NCBI GenBank assembly: GCA_002083985.1
Contig: MTER01000034.1
Location: forward strand, 1 to 6,553
DNA from: Candidatus Altarchaeales archaeon A3
GTDB lineage: Archaea > Altiarchaeota > Altiarchaeia > Altiarchaeales > Altiarchaeaceae
Direction of reading: 5' to 3'
DNA: 6,553 bases
Part shown: positions 1-5,488 of the stretch, in pieces
Layout: each line of letters begins with the position of its first letter
Numbering within the stretch: position 1 is the stretch's first letter
The notes under the pieces: model-generated
What the model was told of the DNA's origin: nothing
The model's database searches: none
Seen by the model: the letters and a program-made list of their open reading frames with translations, nothing else
Translations under genes and position numbers: made by a program

Positions 1-212
1 TTAAACAAAATCAAATTTTTAACGTTCAAAAATTTATCTAATTTAAATACTTCTAATTTAAATTAATTTGCAACATGTCTTCTAAATAATTAATTTGAAT
101 TCAAAAGTTTAACATATTGGGTAAATGCAAAAACTTAAATTATCCGTAGAAAATAAAATTTTTAATTTGGAAGTGCGGAATGTAGGATTGATATAGAAAA
201 GAAAAAAATAAA
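1..212. other. AT-rich non-coding leader upstream of the operon
   Basis: This stretch has stops in every forward frame and no plausible reading frame on the reverse strand, so it appears non-coding. It is almost entirely A and T and contains short direct repeats (described separately). It presumably holds the promoter of the gene run that starts at 213. TATA-like stretches such as TTTAAATA at 42-49 and CTTAAATTAT at 134-143 are present, but they cannot be told from background in sequence this AT-rich. No Shine-Dalgarno motif precedes the ATG at 213; the bases before it are an A-rich run. Confidence 0.6.
37..97. repeat. short AT-rich direct repeats in the leader
   Basis: The 12-mer TCTAATTTAAAT occurs perfectly at 37-48 and 52-63, a period of 15 bases. 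A degenerate relative begins TTCTAAAT at 80. The 10-mer AATTAATTTG occurs perfectly at 61-70 and 88-97, and its core TTAATTTG recurs at 162-169. Such repeats could bind a regulator or be remnants of duplication, but in sequence this poor in G and C some repetition is expected by chance. Confidence 0.4.
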
Positions 213-1349
213 ATGAAAATATGCTACATTGCAGATTTAGGAAGTATTCATACTCAGAGGTGGGTAGAATGGTTCGCAAAGAGGGGACATGAAGTCCATA
301 TAATTTCGCCCAGAGAACAACAAGGTGCTATTGGAAAGAATGTTTATATTCACAAACCAAACATTGAGAATTGTTCCAGTATCGTAAAAAAACTTCCTTT
401 CAAATCAAGATGGATATATACTTGGTTGTGTATAAAAATAATAAAAGAAATTAATCCCGATATTGTTCATGGGCATTTTATAACCGATTCAGGTCCCCCA
501 ACAATATTTTCAGGAAATTATCCAAAACTTGTTTCCGCGTGGGGGAGTGATGTTTTGGTTTCTCCAAAAAATTCTTTTATTAATAAACTTATTTTAAAAT
601 ATACTCTGAGAAATTCAGATTTAATACTCGCTGAATCTGAAATCCTGAAAAAAGAGATGGAATTATATGAAAATTCTTTAAATATAAAGGTCATTCCGTG
701 GGGAATTAATATAGATATGTTTAATAGAGTTACTGATTTAAACCAAGATATAAAAAACCTAAAGAGTGAATTAGCATTAGGTGATTCACCTATTATTATA
801 AGCACGCGTCCTTTTTCTCCTGTTTACAGTATTGACACAGTAATTGAAGCAATTCCGATAGTTACAAAAGAAATTCCAAATGCAAAATTTATACTGAAAA
901 ATTTTGGAAAAGGCCTTCTTTTTAAAGAGAAAATGGAGGATTTAGCTAAGAATCTGAATGTTTCCCATCATATAATGTTTGTGGATGAAGTAGAATATAA
1001 TGAACTTCCGAAATATCTAAACTCTTCGGATATTTATGTTTCAACATCTCTTTCTGACAGCTGCTCTGTTTCTATGCTTGAAGCAATGGCATGTGGTTTA
1101 CCTGTTGTTGTCTCTGATGAGCCGTCAAATCTTGAATGGATAAAGGACGGCTGGAATGGTTACATTTTCCCAAGGAAAGATTATGAAGCACTTGCCGAGA
1201 AACTCATAATGCTTCTTAAAGATAAAGAAAAGAGAAAGTTGTTTGGAAAGAGAAACAGAGAAATTATTGAAGAAAGAGGCGATTGGGATAAAAACATGGA
1301 GAAGGTTGAACAATTATATGAAAATTTAATTAATAAATACAAAATATGA
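213..1349 (+). CDS. GT4-family glycosyltransferase (GT-B fold)
   Basis: This is a probable retaining glycosyltransferase of family GT4, of normal length at 378 residues. The N-terminal acceptor half opens with MKICYIADLGSIHTQRW and the pattern W..FAKRGHEVHIIS (residues 18-32), followed by HGHF (86-89) and WGSDVLV (110-116). The donor half has IPWGIN (161-166) and the GT4 signature region ending SMLEAMACGLPVV (287-299). In the E-x7-E motif the second Glu is E290 and the first position is Asp (D282), a conservative change also met in related sequences. There is no signal peptide or membrane helix, so it probably works at the cytoplasmic face of the membrane on a lipid-linked glycan. Its stop overlaps the next start by four bases (ATGA). 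Sugar-nucleotide genes downstream suggest a role in a surface polysaccharide or glycoprotein glycan. Donor and acceptor cannot be read from the sequence. Confidence 0.9.
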   Translation: MKICYIADLGSIHTQRWVEWFAKRGHEVHIISPREQQGAIGKNVYIHKPNIENCSSIVKKLPFKSRWIYTWLCIKIIKEINPDIVHGHFITDSGPPTIFSGNYPKLVSAWGSDVLVSPKNSFINKLILKYTLRNSDLILAESEILKKEMELYENSLNIKVIPWGINIDMFNRVTDLNQDIKNLKSELALGDSPIIISTRPFSPVYSIDTVIEAIPIVTKEIPNAKFILKNFGKGLLFKEKMEDLAKNLNVSHHIMFVDEVEYNELPKYLNSSDIYVSTSLSDSCSVSMLEAMACGLPVVVSDEPSNLEWIKDGWNGYIFPRKDYEALAEKLIMLLKDKEKRKLFGKRNREIIEERGDWDKNMEKVEQLYENLINKYKI

Positions 1350-2839
1350 ATTCAAAAAAGAACTTAAAGTATTTTATGAAATATAATCTATTTGTAAGCG
1401 GTGTTCAGGAAGAATTGGAAATTGAAAGAAGAGCGGTCAAAAATTTAGTTATTGAAAATCCTTTGCTGAAAGATTATTTTAAGGTATTCCTTTTTGAAGA
1501 TTTGCATGCAAAAGGTAAGTCATCTAAAAAAGCGTATGTTGATGAAGTTCGTAAAAGTAATGTTTATGTGAGTATTTTAGGGAATGAATACGGAAACATT
1601 GATGAGGACATGATTTCAGCTACTGAAAGAGAATTCCGTGAAGCTCAAAAAGGAAATAAAGAAATTTTAGTTTTTATAAAGGGCAGAGATGATGAGATAA
1701 GAGATGCCCAGGTAAGGAAATTGATTGAAGAAATCAAAAATCCTGAAAGCGAGTACACCTACAAGCGTTTCAATGATTTACAGGATTTAAAAAATCACAT
1801 ACATGAGAGTTTATTGGATTTTTTAAGGGATAAAGGCATTGTCGGAAGAACAGCATTTGATAAGACAATAGAAGCAGATGCGACATTAAAGGATATAGAT
1901 GAAAGCAAAATTAAATGGTTTTTGGAAACGGCCAGAAAAAAAAGAGATTATCCTCTCGATGTTACGACATCCGTTAGAGACACATTGATACATTTAGATA
2001 TTTTAAGAGAATCCGGATTATGCAACGCAGCTATATTGTTATTTGGTAAAAAACCAAAAAAGTTTCATACACAATCCGAAATAAAATGCATAAAATTTTC
2101 AGGTATTGAGGTAGAAAAGCCATTTACTTCATATCACATCTATGACGGAAATCTTTTTGAGCAGATAGATAAAGCATACTCATTTGTTCTTGACAACATA
2201 AATATACCAGTTATTCAACAAACCGGAACCGTTCAGGTTTCGCGACCGCCTGAAATTCCCGGATTCGTCATTCAGGAAGCGATAGTTAATGCTGTTGCAC
2301 ACAGGGATTACAATTCAAATGGCGCTGTTCAGGTAATGGTTTTTCTTGATAGGGTTGAGATATGGAATCCTGGAAATTTGCCTTCACAGTTAACCGTTAA
2401 ATCGTTAAAAGAACCCCATGCCTCTTATCCCAATAATCCGTTATTAGCAGAGGTCCTTTATCTTGCTGATTATATCCAGAAAGCCGGTTCAGGAACGTTG
2501 GAGATGATAGCACAGTGTAGAAATAAAGGATTGCCCGATCCTGAATTTATTGAAGAAAGAGGCGAGTTTCGGATTATAATTGCCCGCGATATTTTCACCA
2601 AAAGTATGCTGGAGCATCTTGAATTAAATGATAGGGAAAAAAAAGCAGTTAAATATGTAAAAGAGAGTGGCTCAATTACCAATAAAGAATATCAAAAGAT
2701 TACGGGCGCTTCAAAACCCACATCTTCCCGTGATCTTCGGGAACTGACTGAGAAGCGCATCTTAGAAAAGTTAGGCGTTACGGGTAAAGGAACAGTATAT
2801 AAACTAAATGTTGTTTTAAAGGGCTTAAAGGGCTCATAA
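1346..2839 (+). CDS. DUF4062 - GHKL ATPase (RecG-like, COG2865) - winged-helix fusion protein
   Basis: A 497-residue three-part protein. Residues 12-112 look like DUF4062, a TIR-like domain: YNLFVSGVQEELEIERRAV, VRKSNVYVSILGNEYG and TEREFREA, the last with conserved-looking Glu95. Residues about 185-412 match the 'RecG-like' COG2865 regulators: LLFGKKP (231-237), the GHKL N-box EAIVNAVAHRDY (311-322, with E311, N315, H319), VEIWNPGNLP (337-346) and GSGT (381-384). Residues about 428-486 form a winged helix-turn-helix. In most COG2865 proteins an AlbA_2/Schlafen-like domain precedes the ATPase part; here DUF4062 takes that place. No helicase motifs are present, so the 'RecG helicase' label common for relatives would be misleading. 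It may be a DNA-binding ATPase or regulator with a TIR-like effector or sensor part, possibly for defence; this is inference. The ATG at 1376 (residue 11) lies right before the domain and is an alternative start. The C-terminus is made of a short DNA repeat. Confidence 0.8.
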   Translation: MNSKKNLKYFMKYNLFVSGVQEELEIERRAVKNLVIENPLLKDYFKVFLFEDLHAKGKSSKKAYVDEVRKSNVYVSILGNEYGNIDEDMISATEREFREAQKGNKEILVFIKGRDDEIRDAQVRKLIEEIKNPESEYTYKRFNDLQDLKNHIHESLLDFLRDKGIVGRTAFDKTIEADATLKDIDESKIKWFLETARKKRDYPLDVTTSVRDTLIHLDILRESGLCNAAILLFGKKPKKFHTQSEIKCIKFSGIEVEKPFTSYHIYDGNLFEQIDKAYSFVLDNINIPVIQQTGTVQVSRPPEIPGFVIQEAIVNAVAHRDYNSNGAVQVMVFLDRVEIWNPGNLPSQLTVKSLKEPHASYPNNPLLAEVLYLADYIQKAGSGTLEMIAQCRNKGLPDPEFIEERGEFRIIIARDIFTKSMLEHLELNDREKKAVKYVKESGSITNKEYQKITGASKPTSSRDLRELTEKRILEKLGVTGKGTVYKLNVVLKGLKGS

Positions 2840-2845
2840 AGGGCT
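2818..2845 (+). repeat. three copies of AAAGGGCT at a gene end
   Basis: The octamer AAAGGGCT occurs perfectly at 2818-2825, 2827-2834 and 2838-2845, with spacings of 9 and 11 bases. The first two encode the C-terminal LKGLKGS of the fusion protein. The third spans the last bases of its TAA stop and the gap before the dehydratase gene. The 9-base step keeps the reading frame, so this looks like a small in-frame duplication at the protein's tail that ran on past the present stop. Confidence 0.75.
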
Positions 2846-2851
2846 CAAACA

Positions 2852-3850
2852 ATGAAAATGAACTGGAAAAATAAAAAAGTTTTAGTTACCGGAGCAGGTG
2901 GTTTCATAGGAAGCCATCTAACTGAAAGATTAGTTGAACTTGGAGCGGATGTTTCCGCTCTCGTCAGGTATAATTCAAGGAACGACTGGGGGATGATTGA
3001 ACTTTTCCCGGAAGAAACAAAGGAGAAAATAAATGTTATAACAGGAGATATAAAAGATTCGGACGCTATGCGTTGGGCCGCAAAAGATATTAACATTATT
3101 TTTCATCTTGCTGCACTTATCCCTATTCCTTATTCCTATATTCATCCTCGTGAGTCAATAGAGACAAATATAATAGGTACACTAAATGTTCTTATGGCTG
3201 CAAAAGAAGATGATGTTGAAAGAATGATTCACACATCAACTTCTGAAACCTATGGGACGGCACAGTATGTCCCGATTGATGAAAAGCATCCTTTACAGGG
3301 GCAGTCTCCGTATTCTGCAAGTAAAATCGGGGCAGATAAAATTGCAGAATCATTTTATTTGTCTTACGGGCTGCCTGTTGCGACTATCCGCCCGTTTAAC
3401 ACTTACGGTCCAAGGCAATCAGCAAGAGCGGTTATTCCTACAATCATAACACAGGCATTGACAGAAAATGAAGTTTTTCTTGGTTCAAAACACCCTACAA
3501 GGGATTTAACTTACGTGTCAGACACAGTTGAAGGGTTTATAAAAATCGCTGAAGCAGACGATAAAGTTTTAGGAGAAGTAATAAATATCGGCTCAAACTT
3601 TGAAATATCAATAGGCGATCTTGCAAATAAAATTGTCTCTTTGATTAATAAAGACGTGGAAATTAAATTTGATGAATCCCGCGTTAGACCCAATAAAAGC
3701 GAGGTTGAACGACTATGGGTTGATAACAGAAAGGCAAAGAAACTTGTGAACTGGGAGCCGAAGGTTTCGCTTGATGATGGGCTTAAAAAGACAATTAAAT
3801 GGATTTCAGAGAATATTGATAAATACAAACCAAACATCTATAATGTTTAA
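2852..3850 (+). CDS. legB: LegB-type NAD-dependent sugar-nucleotide 4,6-dehydratase
   Basis: This is an extended short-chain dehydrogenase of 332 residues, normal for the family. The Rossmann motif TGAGGFIG spans residues 13-20. The active site shows TSTSETYG (128-135) and the pair Y154-x3-K158 in SPYSASK. The Glu after Thr-Ser (E132) is the acid seen in 4,6-dehydratases and not in plain 4-epimerases. The stretch TYGTAQYVPIDEKHPLQGQ and then FNTYGPRQSARAVIPTIITQ is characteristic of LegB proteins, which make a 4-keto-6-deoxy intermediate from GDP- or UDP-GlcNAc in legionaminic acid and related amino-sugar routes. The nucleotide (UDP or GDP) cannot be read. A gap of 12 bases separates it from the preceding stop. 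The ATG at 2858 (residue 3) is an alternative start; neither has a Shine-Dalgarno site. It should act in the cytosol, between the nucleotidyltransferase and the aminotransferase encoded downstream. Confidence 0.88.
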   Translation: MKMNWKNKKVLVTGAGGFIGSHLTERLVELGADVSALVRYNSRNDWGMIELFPEETKEKINVITGDIKDSDAMRWAAKDINIIFHLAALIPIPYSYIHPRESIETNIIGTLNVLMAAKEDDVERMIHTSTSETYGTAQYVPIDEKHPLQGQSPYSASKIGADKIAESFYLSYGLPVATIRPFNTYGPRQSARAVIPTIITQALTENEVFLGSKHPTRDLTYVSDTVEGFIKIAEADDKVLGEVINIGSNFEISIGDLANKIVSLINKDVEIKFDESRVRPNKSEVERLWVDNRKAKKLVNWEPKVSLDDGLKKTIKWISENIDKYKPNIYNV

Positions 3851-3865
3851 ATTTAATTATTTAAA
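3846..3865. promoter_or_regulatory. AT-only inverted repeat just before the MNT start
   Basis: The arms TTTAAAT (3846-3852) and ATTTAAA (3859-3865) are perfect reverse complements with a six-base spacer. They span the dehydratase stop and end one base before the MNT start codon. Toxin-antitoxin modules often regulate themselves through such sites, and the spot would also suit a TATA-like element for a separate transcript. Because the arms are only A and T, chance is a serious alternative. Confidence 0.25.
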
Positions 3866-4303
3866 ATGCTCAATGTAGATCAAATGTTGGACGAATTTAT
3901 GGAAAAATGCAGAAATAAATTTGGAAACAAATTAATTTCAATAGTTTTGTTCGGGTCCTATGCAAAAGGAACATATACAGAGTATTCTGACATTGATTTG
4001 CTGGTTGTTGCTAAGGGTTTACCGGAAAATAGAATGGCAAGGCATAGGATATTAAACGAGGTGAAGTTAGAATTCATTTATAAATATCATATCAGATTTT
4101 CGCCGGTATTTGTAGAGCCCGGGGATCTTTCCGTGGAGCATATAAATCCACTGGTTTATGGAATTCTGACCGGTTACAGGGTGCTGTATGACTCGCTTAA
4201 TTTTTGGAGTAATTTCATGGTAAAATTAAAGCCTAAAATTCATGAAAAAAGACCCATTTACATAAAAGATAAACAACAATGGAAAATAGCAGAGATGATA
4301 TAA
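3866..4303 (+). CDS. MNT-domain minimal nucleotidyltransferase (probable antitoxin of a HEPN/MNT pair)
   Basis: A 145-residue protein of the polymerase-beta nucleotidyltransferase superfamily. The hallmark is LFGSYAKGTYTEYSDIDLLVV (residues 28-48 region): G30-S31 in the nucleotide-binding loop and D42 and D44 as the metal-binding pair. A clear third carboxylate is not obvious in the following strand (RFSPVFVEPGDL, 77-88). In known MNT/HEPN systems the MNT protein neutralises the HEPN RNase, in studied cases by AMP-ylating it. Pairing with the HEPN gene that overlaps it by 25 bases supports that role here. No Shine-Dalgarno site is seen; the start is preceded by an AT-only inverted repeat. It interrupts what would otherwise be a contiguous set of sugar-nucleotide genes. 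A stand-alone house-keeping role is possible, as many such genes are unstudied. Confidence 0.85.
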   Translation: MLNVDQMLDEFMEKCRNKFGNKLISIVLFGSYAKGTYTEYSDIDLLVVAKGLPENRMARHRILNEVKLEFIYKYHIRFSPVFVEPGDLSVEHINPLVYGILTGYRVLYDSLNFWSNFMVKLKPKIHEKRPIYIKDKQQWKIAEMI

Positions 4304-4542
4304 ACCTGATTAAGGCATTTGCAAATAAAAGCAGAAATGACCTCAAAAGTGCTGAATTGCTGCATGATTCGGGAAATTATGCAGATGCTGCTTACCACGC
4401 ACAGCAGTGTTCAGAAAAGATAATAAAATGTGTTTTAATTATGGGAAATAAATTTGCAAGAACCCATTTTGTTTCAGGAATTCTTGGGAGTGTTATTGAA
4501 GATGTAAAAGATGAAAAATGGGTTGCTGCTTTAAAGAATTGA
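4279..4542 (+). CDS. HEPN-domain protein, N-terminal part up to a premature stop
   Basis: As read, this gives 87 residues, about half of a HEPN protein. The family pattern is clear: ANKSRNDLKSAELLHDSG (helix 1), AYHAQQCSEKIIKCVLI (helix 2, with the QQ..EK signature) and ARTHFVSGIL matching the usual 'THxL' block. The frame then ends at TGA (4540-4542), one sense codon (AAT) after the last codon that fits the family. The rest of the domain continues in the -1 frame (see the next entries). The start overlaps the MNT gene by 25 bases, so the two are probably translationally coupled. The RX4-6H RNase motif of HepT-type toxins is not evident in this part; PF05168-type HEPN proteins often lack it. 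The partner role (toxin with MNT as antitoxin) is inferred from family knowledge and gene order. Read through the shift, the full protein would be about 150 residues, a normal length. Confidence 0.8.
   Translation: MENSRDDINLIKAFANKSRNDLKSAELLHDSGNYADAAYHAQQCSEKIIKCVLIMGNKFARTHFVSGILGSVIEDVKDEKWVAALKN
4530..4536 (+). promoter_or_regulatory. candidate -1 frameshift slippery heptamer T TTA AAG
   Basis: In the HEPN frame the codons are GCT TTA AAG AAT TGA. The last base of GCT with the next two codons gives T TTA AAG, an exact X XXY YYZ heptamer in the zero frame. Slipping back one base re-pairs on TTT AAA and continues with GAA TTG ATT, giving VAALKELIPDVIELEEHRI, which restores the HEPN domain. 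The zero-frame stop lies just one codon later. No strong stimulatory structure is seen at the usual 5-9 base spacing: the nearest hairpin (CCGGAA/TTCCGG, 4590-4603) starts about 53 bases away. A lost A in an original AAAA run at 4533-4535 would produce the same picture, either as mutation or as sequencing error. Confidence 0.35.
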
Positions 4543-4730
4543 TTCCTGATGTTATTGAACTTGAAGAGCATCGGATTCTCCCAAGGTATCCGGAACCTTC
4601 CGGTGAAGATATATGGAATCCTCTTGATGAATACACAGAAGATGTTGCAAAAGATGCCGTTACCAAAGCAAAAAGAGTTCTTAACACTACTACAAGATTC
4701 ATTAAGGAATATTATGATATTGAACTATAA
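4537..4730 (+). pseudogene. HEPN-domain protein, C-terminal part in the -1 frame
   Basis: This segment carries the second half of the HEPN domain: ELIPDVIELEEHRILPRYPEPSG, with the RYP block typical of the family's third helix region, and then EDVAKDAVTKAKRVLNTTTRFIKEYYDIEL, a final amphipathic helix. It has no convincing start of its own. The only nearby ATG in this frame (4518) would add MGCCFK, unrelated to the family, and lies inside the first part. It therefore belongs to the gene starting at 4279. The frame has stayed open and family-like across all 64 residues, so the break is either very recent, programmed, or a sequence error. It ends two bases before the next gene's start. Confidence 0.75.
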
Positions 4731-4732
4731 AA

Positions 4733-5482
4733 ATGAAAGCAGTAATCTTAGCAGGCGGAAAAGGAACAAGGTTAAGACCGTTCACTGAAGCTTTACCAAA
4801 ACCCATGCTGCCCATTGGTGTCAAACCGATTTTAGAGATAGTCATAGAATATCTTAAAATTTACGAATTTGATGAAATAACCTTAGGAATAAATTATTTA
4901 AAAGAAAGTATTACGCATTACTTTGAAGACGGCAAAAGATTTGGTGTTAAGATTACCTATTCTGTAGAGAAAAAACCATTAGGAACTGCCGGTGCCGTTA
5001 AAAAAGCGGCAAAAAATATTAATGAAACATTTGCAGTTGTTCTGGGGGATATTATTGCAGATATTGATTATAATGCACTTTTAAAATATCATAAAGAAAT
5101 GGGTGCTGTGGGAACTATGGTAATAATAGAAAATACTCTTAAAATACCTTATGGTGTACTGGAATTAGATGCCCGTGAAAATGGTATAATTGCAAACCTT
5201 AAAGAAAAACCTGAGATTACATTTCCCGTTTATGCAGGTGTTGTTATGCTTGAACCTAAGGCTTTAAATTATATTAAAGATGGTGAATTTTTAGGTATGC
5301 CTGATCTTTTTTTAAGGTTAAGGGATAACAAAGAAAAAATTGTTGCTTATCACCATAAAGGCAATTGGGTTGATATCGGGCAGGACATTGACCAGTATCT
5401 GAAAGTAAATCATGATGTAATGAAAGGTAAACTTAAATTTAAATCTAATCTATTAAATGTAATATTCGGCAAAAAAATTTAG
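4733..5482 (+). CDS. sugar-1-phosphate nucleotidyltransferase (RmlA/GMP-type GT-A fold)
   Basis: A 249-residue NTP_transferase that activates a sugar-1-phosphate to an NDP-sugar. It shows the signature LAGGKGTRLRP (residues 6-16) and LPKPMLPIG (21-29), then PLGTAGAV (82-89), metal-binding GD (D106), EKP (158-160) and WVDIG (212-216, D214). It ends right after the catalytic domain, with no left-handed beta-helix acetyltransferase domain (as in GlmU) and no CBS domains. Overall it resembles the guanylyl-/uridylyltransferases encoded beside LegB-type dehydratases. In Campylobacter, PtmE performs this step with GTP and glucosamine-1-phosphate. Here the nucleotide and sugar cannot be assigned. It begins two bases after the HEPN stop and ends six bases before the aminotransferase, which supports co-transcription. 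It should supply the substrate of the dehydratase encoded at 2852-3850. Confidence 0.9.
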   Translation: MKAVILAGGKGTRLRPFTEALPKPMLPIGVKPILEIVIEYLKIYEFDEITLGINYLKESITHYFEDGKRFGVKITYSVEKKPLGTAGAVKKAAKNINETFAVVLGDIIADIDYNALLKYHKEMGAVGTMVIIENTLKIPYGVLELDARENGIIANLKEKPEITFPVYAGVVMLEPKALNYIKDGEFLGMPDLFLRLRDNKEKIVAYHHKGNWVDIGQDIDQYLKVNHDVMKGKLKFKSNLLNVIFGKKI

Positions 5483-5488
5483 AGTAAT

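Noticed and set aside
1..212. A Bacteroidota-type promoter (TTG / TAnnTTTG) or an archaeal TATA/BRE promoter at a fixed place
   Set aside because: The TTAATTTG copies miss the consensus second base and no matching upstream TTG is suitably spaced. TATA-like words are everywhere in this leader, so no single site can be chosen.
1346..2839. Annotation as ATP-dependent DNA helicase RecG
   Set aside because: No helicase Walker motifs or superfamily 2 blocks are present. The similarity is to the GHKL-type domain of proteins often mislabelled RecG.
3252..3449. 65-residue forward open frame inside the dehydratase
   Set aside because: It overlaps the most conserved LegB region in another frame and has no recognisable motif.
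518..3837. Several reverse-strand open frames of 60-110 residues (for example 518-805 and 3511-3837)
   Set aside because: All lie antisense to well-supported genes and have Phe/Ser/Leu-rich compositions typical of antisense translation of AT-rich coding DNA.
4590..4603. CCGGAA-CC-TTCCGG hairpin as a frameshift stimulator or terminator
   Set aside because: It lies about 53 bases after the slippery heptamer, far from the usual 5-9 base spacing. It falls in codons for the conserved YPEPSG block, and there is no T-run after it.
4518..4730. Independent small gene starting at ATG 4518
   Set aside because: The product's first residues (MGCC) match nothing in the family, while the rest is clearly the second half of the HEPN domain begun at 4279. 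There is no separate ribosome-binding signal.
4549..4788. 79-residue forward open frame
   Set aside because: It overlaps the HEPN C-terminal half and the start of the nucleotidyltransferase in a third frame and shows no domain pattern; it is a shadow.
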